From: Adiantum capillus-veneris
Taxonomy: Eukaryota > Streptophyta > Polypodiopsida > Polypodiales > Pteridaceae
Length of the DNA: 64,000 nucleotides
Direction of reading: 5' to 3'
Assembly: GCA_014529385.2 (NCBI GenBank)
Contig: CM043942.1
Location: 22,244,991 to 22,308,990, forward strand
Shown: positions 57,746-64,000 of the stretch, piece by piece
Layout: each line of letters starts with the position of its first letter
Numbering within the stretch: position 1 is the stretch's first letter
The notes under the pieces: model-generated
Database searches by the model: none
The model's input: only the letters and a program-made list of their open reading frames with translations
What the model was told of the DNA's origin: nothing
Made by a program: the position numbers and the translations under genes

Positions 57746-58179
57746 TGATGAATATAGCCGAGACTCACAAGAATCTTTCTAAAGATTGAAGAGGTTATAT
57801 CCATCTCACAAAAAAGGTAAAAGGGGCTGCTGCTAATAATCACAGAGGAGACTTAGCCTTTAAGGAAAATAATTGGGTCTTGCTAAAGTTTCTCAAGGCT
57901 TGTCTAAGGCATACTATGGGCAAGAATCCTACGGACCACCAAGAGTATTATGCTAAACTAGCAACAAGATACTATGGTTATTTTTAAATTCTTAAGCCAA
58001 TCAATGAGATGTCTTATCAATTAAATTTTCCTAGCCATTGGCTCATGCATAATGTTCTCCATGGGAGCCTACTTAAGCCTTACAAAGGAGCACCACCAAA
58101 AGAAGCAATAGATGCATACCCCCAAAAATCAAAGATCAAGAAGAATTTTATTTAATTCCATCCTATGACATGAAGACAA

Positions 58180-58325
58180 GGTATTAAGAAACGTTAAGAT
58201 TATCGAACAATATCTTATTAAGTTTAAGAATTATTCTTTTAAAGATGCTAGATGGATGCAAGGAACCTAGCTTAAGGATAATATGAACCTTCTCAATGCT
58301 TACAATGATGCCTTAGAGTAAACAT
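58180..58325 (+). pseudogene. chromodomain of gypsy F integrase
   Basis: Reads VKIIEQYLIKFKNYSFKDA, RWMQGT, stop, LKDNMNLLNAYNDAL. Y-L-I-K-F-K-x-Y and the following D-A-x-W are the chromodomain core that directs chromovirus integration to marked chromatin. Confidence 0.8.
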
Positions 58326-58653
58326 TTTAAATGAATAATGTTTTTGTCATTCTATTTTTATTGTGCACAAATTTAAGTAGTATGCATGCTTAGAATCATG
58401 TTTGTGTTGAAAACGTCTCTCAAACACCAAGTAGAATTTGTCACTCTACTTTGGAACTATGATATGGACTAAAGAGCACACATGCTGGCGGCAGCTAAGT
58501 CTCCCGAGAACCAAATGGATTAGTCATCCATTCTGGAATGATGTCATAGGGTAAAAAGGGAACCTCTACCCGCTAAGAAACATGGACTAATGACTAGCCT
58601 CTATCTTCTCTACCTCATAGTCGAGGACAACTATGATTTCAAGAGAGAGGTAA

Positions 58654-60397
58654 TGTCATAAAATATAATATCTAACTTTACCAAATGATTTTCTCATATT
58701 AAAATGATAATTTTATATAGGAAATTAAAAGGGGAAGAAGAGTTAGGATATAGATATATGTGCTTCTAGACCTATCTCAGCAAGGGACCAAAAGGGAAAA
58801 CGGTTGCATCTAAATAGGGGTCCAAAACGAGACGGTCTACCAAAAAGAGCAATGTGCAATAAATGCTTCTAAACTTATCTTAGCAAGGGACCAAGAGGAG
58901 AGATGGTTACACTTCAATAGGGGCACAAAAGAAGGTAGTCTCTCAAAGAGAAATGTGCATCTAATGGAGCTTAAAAGACCTTAGGGTTAGCTTCATTTAA
59001 GACCTCCAAAGGTTATTGTTAAAAGTCCTTAGACCTAGGACCTTAGGCAAGTTAGGGCTGAGCTTAAGGTGGGAACCCGACCCAACCTTGAGGTGCTTGT
59101 CATTATTACTGACTAAGGTGCTTGAGGTTTTTTTTCATGCTTGATGAGTGAGGTGCTTGAGGTGCTTGTTGTTCTTGCTGACTAAGATGCGTGAGGTGCT
59201 TGTCGTGCTTGCTGACTAAGGTGCTTGAGGTGCTTGTCATGCTTGATGAATAAGGTGCTTGAGAAGCCTTCCCATGCATGGGGGGGTAAGGTTCTTGAGG
59301 GGCCTGAGTCAAAAGAGACCCTACAAAGGAGGGGGAAAGCCCCAAAGCTAGGGGATTCTTTGACTTAACCTAAAGGGCACCCCCTTTGTAAAGGGGAACA
59401 TGGACACATGTCAGGCTCTCCCTATGCTTAGCCACATGGTGTGCTTGAATTCTATTGGTTAGGCTAAAGAGGGGTCCAATGAGCTTCTAGACCAATTCAA
59501 CAAATATCTAGATATTTTCAATCTCTCTCTCTTTGAGGGGTAAGGAGGACACTTGTCCAAAGAGTACCCTTGTTTCTTGAAATGCATTGTGCATGTGATT
59601 TTCTAGGCTTAGGGGGGTCCAATGAGCTTCAAGGTTGAGCAACAAGGAGGGGTCAACCAAAGCAAGCAAGGGGTGTGCTTGGGGGTATACACCCTTTCAC
59701 ACACTCATTTTTCACACATTCTCACTTAATGAAAGTGCAAGAACTCCATCTTCTTCTTCAAGCTTGTGAGAAGTGAGAGCCTACACCAACACTCTTGGCT
59801 ATGGAATGTAAATCCAACCAAGAGCCATGTTTCAATGCTTAAGCTTGCCATCTTCTCCATCTTCATTACTACACTATTATGCTATGCTAAGCAAGAAGAG
59901 TGATGATAAGTAAGGAACTATTTATTTCTCCTATGAATGATTCTTCTTGATATTCCCTACCCTCATTCTGCGCTAGCTCTCTCCACCTTCGAAGGTGTTT
60001 GAGGCCTTGGGACTGAGGCCGGGGATGGTTAATGCTTTTACAAGGTTTATGTTATGCTCGTGATGCATGAAGCTTTCCATCTTCATGGCATCACCTAGGT
60101 CACAAGGAACAAAAAGATCATATTGTTCCAAGTCTCCCTTTATGGGAGAATATATAATACAAAAGCCTATTGGAGGGGGGATAGGCTCCACATAAATCCG
60201 GTCCTCAACTGTTGTCAAGTTCTCTGATTCTCTCTCTTGCAAAAGTATTGGTCATGCCAAGTTAATTAAGTATAATGGTTATGTTGCTATCACTAATTAA
60301 GTTCACCCTCTATGTTCTCAAAGTAGTCTTATAAAAACGCTCACTTTAATTCTCTTAATTCCGCTATTCTCAAAGTTCATAGACCATTTCCATTACA
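58654..60397 (+). repeat. 3' LTR of gypsy F (1744 bp)
   Basis: Preceded by the purine tract AAGAGAGAGGTAA. Its 34 bp minisatellite (59087-about 59310) has about six copies against five in the 5' LTR. Confidence 0.93.
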
Positions 60398-60402
60398 TAG
60401 TA

Positions 60403-62290
60403 TCTTCTCTGAGCTCCCCCTTTTGGATGCACAACATCATGACATCCACCCCCTCTTAACTTCATTAATTTTCATCATCAAAATCTTCTTCAGACACATG
60501 GTTTGATGCATACATATCATCTTCATCCCTTGATTGTTGATATAAGATTTGATCCTCAAAATCAAACTCACCTTCCCATTTCTTGAACAGTTTGATACTT
60601 TTCCCTACAATAGGGACTCTAAGCTCAGTTCCATTGAGCTCACATAATTTATATGTTGCATTGTCATAAACATGAAGTACAACAGATGGTCCAAACCAAC
60701 ATTTGACCATCTTTCGCATTGCAGAGTATTGGTTTTCCAAACTACTATCATAAACGAGTAACCAATCTTCATCTTTGATAGAATAAGTCTGTAGCCTATG
60801 CTTCTCATCAAAATGCTGCTTTATTATTTAACCTTATCTCCTTGAGCTTTTCTTTTGTGAGCTCAATATCTTCTTGCTGCTTCTCAAGTTGGCGAATACG
60901 TTAAGCTAGCAAATCTTTTGTAGATATACCCACTTCCCATGGCATTATAATCCAACACATAATTGCCTCCTCTATAGGCATAATGGGCTTTTGTCCATGC
61001 ATCAATTCAAATGGCATAAAGCCTATAACTTAACTATTCATAGTGGGATCATCCCATAAAGAAAAAGATAGCAGCTTAGGCCAATCAACAATCTGTCATC
61101 GGCATGCCTTTGCTAAAAGCCTTGACAATAGGTGGATGTCCTCTTTAACTTTTCCGATTACCCTCTGGATTGTTGATGTATTAAGAGCCAATTGATGCTC
61201 AAATGAGCAAAAAGCTCACAAGCTTCATCTGCATCTAGGTCTCCTCTATCAACAGTGATGTTACCAACCCAACTATACCTAGAAATTACATCTTCAAGCA
61301 AAAATTTACGCATAGAACTTGTAGCTTTTATATGAAAATCTCTCCCTTCAACCTGGATTGTAAGATCTTCAATAGAAAGAACAATATGCCTCATCTGCCA
61401 AATCCCTCTAGCATTTTAATCAAATCTACTACCCACTTGTAATGCATAGCTAGTGGATAAGTAGTATGTAATCCATCTTGATAACATACATTAGAATATT
61501 TCTAGCATCCTAAACAAGTCTCCACAAACTGAGAAACATCTTTGTACATTCCCTTCCACCAGTAACGGTCCTTGATTTTGACAAAAGTTGCCCATACCCC
61601 TCCGTGTCTAGCCCATAACCTTTTATGAAACTCTTCATATGTGTTGAGTTTCTTTATCACAAACAACCCATTGTGTTGAGTTTCTTTATCACAAACAACC
61701 CATTGTGGTATCCCTCTTGAACACTTTAGCTTCTTCCAAAAACGACCATCCTTCAAAGAGTAGCCATAAGCCTTTCTCTTGATCCCTTTGTATTGTTGAT
61801 CACTCCATCCCTCTTGCTTGGTAAGAGTGCTAAGGTAGTGGCCTATCCAAATCCATTCTCCATCATACATTCCTTCACAAAAGACTTCAAAAACATGAAC
61901 ATGAGTACCACAGCTTGCATGTAAATGAGAAGAGGTGCAGGAACTTTAAGTCCACATCACTGGTGCTAAGAATCTCGTCTTCATCTTCATACCTGGCCCT
62001 TGACAACATGTTTGCTACTACAAGGTTATTTGTGCCTGCAATATGGAAAAACTCAGGATTAATAGAGTTAATAAAGGCTATTTACCACAACATTGCGATG
62101 TCCGGAGTAGAGCAATTTGCAGTCATCCCTATCAATGTTAAAAGATATGTTTCTATCACAATTGATGCACCTATGAAACATTATTTATCAAACCTTAGGG
62201 CAGTAGTAACACCCCAAAGTTCTCTTTTAACATTTGGGTGACCTCTTTGACAACCATTAAGTACTTTGTCTCCCAATCAGGTTGCATACC
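60403..62290 (-). pseudogene. Ty3/gypsy pol fragment G (RNase H end and integrase)
   Basis: Minus strand: RNase H end (ANMLSRARYEDEDEI) near 61950-62000; integrase zinc part (HGGVWATFVKIKDRYWWKGM, CLGC) at 61502-61870; core remnant (DLTIQVEGRDFHIKATSSM, GNITVDRGD) at 61158-61394; C-terminal GPY/F-like part (CWFGPSVVLHVYDNATYKL, VPIVGKSIKLFKKWEG) at 60465-60811. A 32 bp perfect tandem duplication at 61641-61704 lies in the zinc part. A purine run near 60450 suggests the element 3' end, into which F inserted. Confidence 0.82.
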
Positions 62291-62675
62291 TATAGTCAAC
62301 TTTTCTCAAGGTAGGAGCCTTGAGAAGCATCTATCAGACATACTCGGATGGCCATGCACCGCAGTGAGTTGGACCAATACTGCATTCCGCCTTCTCGAAT
62401 GTCTGTCACATGGAGCGGTGGACAAGCTTCCCTTCTGTGTCATGGGCGTGCTACAAAGATTTGTTTCTAAGGGTCTATGCTGCCCAACCCCTCCCATCCT
62501 ACACAGCAACCAATCAGAGTTCAGATGCGCACAGAACTCGTCAGGTTTTGTTAAAAAGGAGACCGCCTCATGTGATTGCTTTGATGGACATTGTGTTTTC
62601 TAGTGCAAAAAGCACTCGATCATTGCTAGCCATGGAGGCTGCATCCACCGCCCTCATGTGGCATGGGCCTAACTG

Positions 62676-62839
62676 AGTAAAACTATTCAAAGAGTGTGTA
62701 GTATAGTGACTAGAAACGTACTAAGAAACCAGTTTTGTTGATAACTAGATGTACCTTCAATGTGTCTTAGTTTGACTTTCAAACTATGTGCCCAATCAAC
62801 CTACACTCTAGCTACTCGTCCAATCTAATCCATCTAAAT
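62676..62839 (+). repeat. dispersed repeat, copy 2
   Basis: Diverged copy of 39797-39964 (gagtaaaactattcaaagagtgtgt to gtccaat). Downstream, 63210-63227 has gtgaatcccccggg, the same outer end as the inverted-repeat element at 39613-40797, again abutting PPR sequence. Confidence 0.7.
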
Positions 62840-63227
62840 TATTGAAAAAACATGGTTATAAAGTTGTGTTAGGTTCTCCCTGTAAATTTGCATCTATACA
62901 AACTCTTTATAGCTTTCATCCTTCAACAAATGAACTATAATCACAAAACAAGCAATTGATACAAAGTAGTTTGTAGCTATTGACTCACAAGTTTGAGGGC
63001 ATACTCTTTTGGGAAGCCATGATTTTGAAACACAAATACTTCCTCTCATTTTACCCTTTTCTCACTGCCCCCCCCACCCCCCCCTCCGATCCCATAAATA
63101 TGATATCCCCTCCCTTATTTTTAAGCTTGGGAGATAAATAATTGGGGGTCTACCCCTAACTTATACGCTTATGTAACTGGTAAAAAAACCCCCCTCCCCT
63201 GCACTTACATGGTGCGGTAAGTTTTAC

Positions 63228-63620
63228 ATGGTGAATCCCCCGGGTGTGTATGCCAAATGTGGTGCACTAGAGAAAGCACAAATAGTGCTTGAGGAGATTT
63301 TTGTTCGCAACAGCGTCTCTTGGAATGCACTGCTGTTTCAAAAAACTTTCATGATTTGCTATGCCTTGCTTGATATGTATGCCAAATGTGGTACACTTCA
63401 AAAAGCACAAAAAGTTCTTGAGGAGATTTTTATTCAGAATGTTTTCTCTTGGAATGCATTGATTGAGGGATGCGTGTAACAAGAGCAGGCCAAAAAACTC
63501 AAGGCTATTTTCAATGGATGCAAAGCAAGGGCTTCTCTCTAGATGCAATCACATACGCATGCATCTTGACCTTTGTTGGGGTTCTTCAACACACACAGAA
63601 CTTAGGTGTTGACAACATGT
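63228..63620 (+). pseudogene. PPR remnant
   Basis: Reads VYAKCGALEKAQIVLEEIFV, NSVSWNALL, then LLDMYAKCGTLQKAQKVLEE and NVFSWNALIEG, a stop, and after a shift QWMQSKGFSLDAITYACIL. These are about four P-L-S PPR repeats, truncated at both ends with one stop and one shift. No intron is seen. Confidence 0.8.
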
Positions 63621-64000
63621 CACACACACTAAAGACATAGTTAGACAAAGGCAAACATATCCAACTCATCAACATTTCACCATTCACCAAATTCCGACAC
63701 AGCAGACTGAAAAACAAAACATGAATTATAAAGGCAAGAGACTACACAGTTTGATTCATCTTGGTCCAAAGATAACTTCCATTTCAGCCCAAAGTTCCAT
63801 ACTCGCGTGAACCAACATGACCTTTAAATAGGAACTTCTGATAGTTATATCTGTTACATCCGATTGACCAAAATCCGACTTATCAAGACTTCGATTTACT
63901 AAGAGTTGATTGATTAAACATAAGTACAAGTAGTGATTTGGTGCAGGGTCAACACCTGGCACAGCCCGGTGGTGGATTTCCTTGAAATCCGACTTGGATC
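63621..64000. other. no gene seen
   Basis: No supported coding or repeat feature to the window end. Confidence 0.4.

Larger units (their letters stand above)
56880..58130 (+). pseudogene. integrase of gypsy F
   Basis: Zinc-binding part: YESHAPPYAGHRGIQPT, YWPTMKMDIQEYVSKC, MVCQNLK. Core: TSIVLDRDPRMASNFWK and YHPQTDDQSEITN (second Asp and Glu). C-terminal part: ENNWVLLKF, YYGYF, ILKPINEMSYQLNFP and LLKPYKG, a GPY/F-type domain. A 115 bp tandem duplication (57536-57650 and 57651-about 57745) and a hairpin (57458-57490) lie inside. Many stops. Confidence 0.88.
50067..60402 (+). mobile_element. Ty3/gypsy chromovirus F (10.3 kb) with 5 bp target duplication
   Basis: LTRs at 50072-51784 and 58654-60397 start TGTCATAAAATA and end CATTACA. 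The flanks 50067-50071 and 60398-60402 are both TAGTA, a perfect target duplication, so the whole element, including the nested copia derivative, is intact in outline. Order gag, protease, RT, RNase H, integrase, chromodomain on the plus strand. All coding parts are broken. Confidence 0.95.

Noticed and set aside
62238-62676. Two open frames on the plus strand resembling a host gene
   Set aside because: No domain, no splice pattern, and the opposite strand is open as well.

Overview
The window looks like a gene-poor, transposon-dominated stretch of a land-plant nuclear genome. Tandem P-L-S type pentatricopeptide (PPR) remnants, plant Ty1/copia and Ty3/gypsy elements primed from tRNA-iMet or tRNA-Asp, long (CT)n/(GA)n tracts and a PRA1.H-like exon all fit a plant. 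The PPR style (YAKCG, SWNALI, TYAC motifs) suggests a fern or other seedless plant, which is an inference. No rRNA or tRNA gene and no CRISPR was recognised. The only plausible intact host coding piece is a PRA1 family exon (10880-11425, minus).

Layout. 0.5-2.3 kb: a LINE-like unit with only an ORF1 protein. 4.2-9.2 kb: a minus-strand copia element (copy A) fused to a gypsy scrap. 9.2-18.2 kb: old duplications, PPR and gypsy scraps, the PRA1.H-like exon and two unrecognised Cys-rich remnants. 18.3-31.6 kb: a long gypsy element (here called C) with matching LTRs and a tRNA-Asp primer site. 31.5-34.5 kb: microsatellites and compound repeats. 34.5-38.9 kb: copia copy B. 39.6-40.8 kb: an element with about 180 bp inverted arms abutting a decayed PPR gene (40.8-42.4 kb). 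42.7-47.2 kb: a LARD-like element carrying only gag between long direct repeats. 47.2-48.5 kb: a minus-strand LINE. 50.07-60.40 kb: a gypsy chromovirus (F) with a perfect 5 bp target duplication, carrying inside its gag a 1.2 kb internally deleted copia derivative with its own perfect 5 bp duplication. 60.4-62.3 kb: a further gypsy fragment (G) next to F. 63.2-63.6 kb: another PPR remnant.

The most unusual item is element C. Beyond the usual gag, protease, RT, RNase H and integrase it has an extra ORF before gag, four zinc knuckles in gag, a second retropepsin-like domain (DTGA plus NLGR) fused after the integrase, a Lys-rich tail with recurrent W-x-P/Q-K motifs, and an intact acidic 140-codon ORF. 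That last ORF lies behind a second polypurine tract and a TATA box. A retropepsin after the integrase is not part of the standard Ty3/gypsy layout I know. Nearly all pol genes here are broken by stops or frameshifts, so these are mostly fossils. Nesting gives a relative order: PPR and gypsy G sequence first, then F, then the copia derivative inside F.
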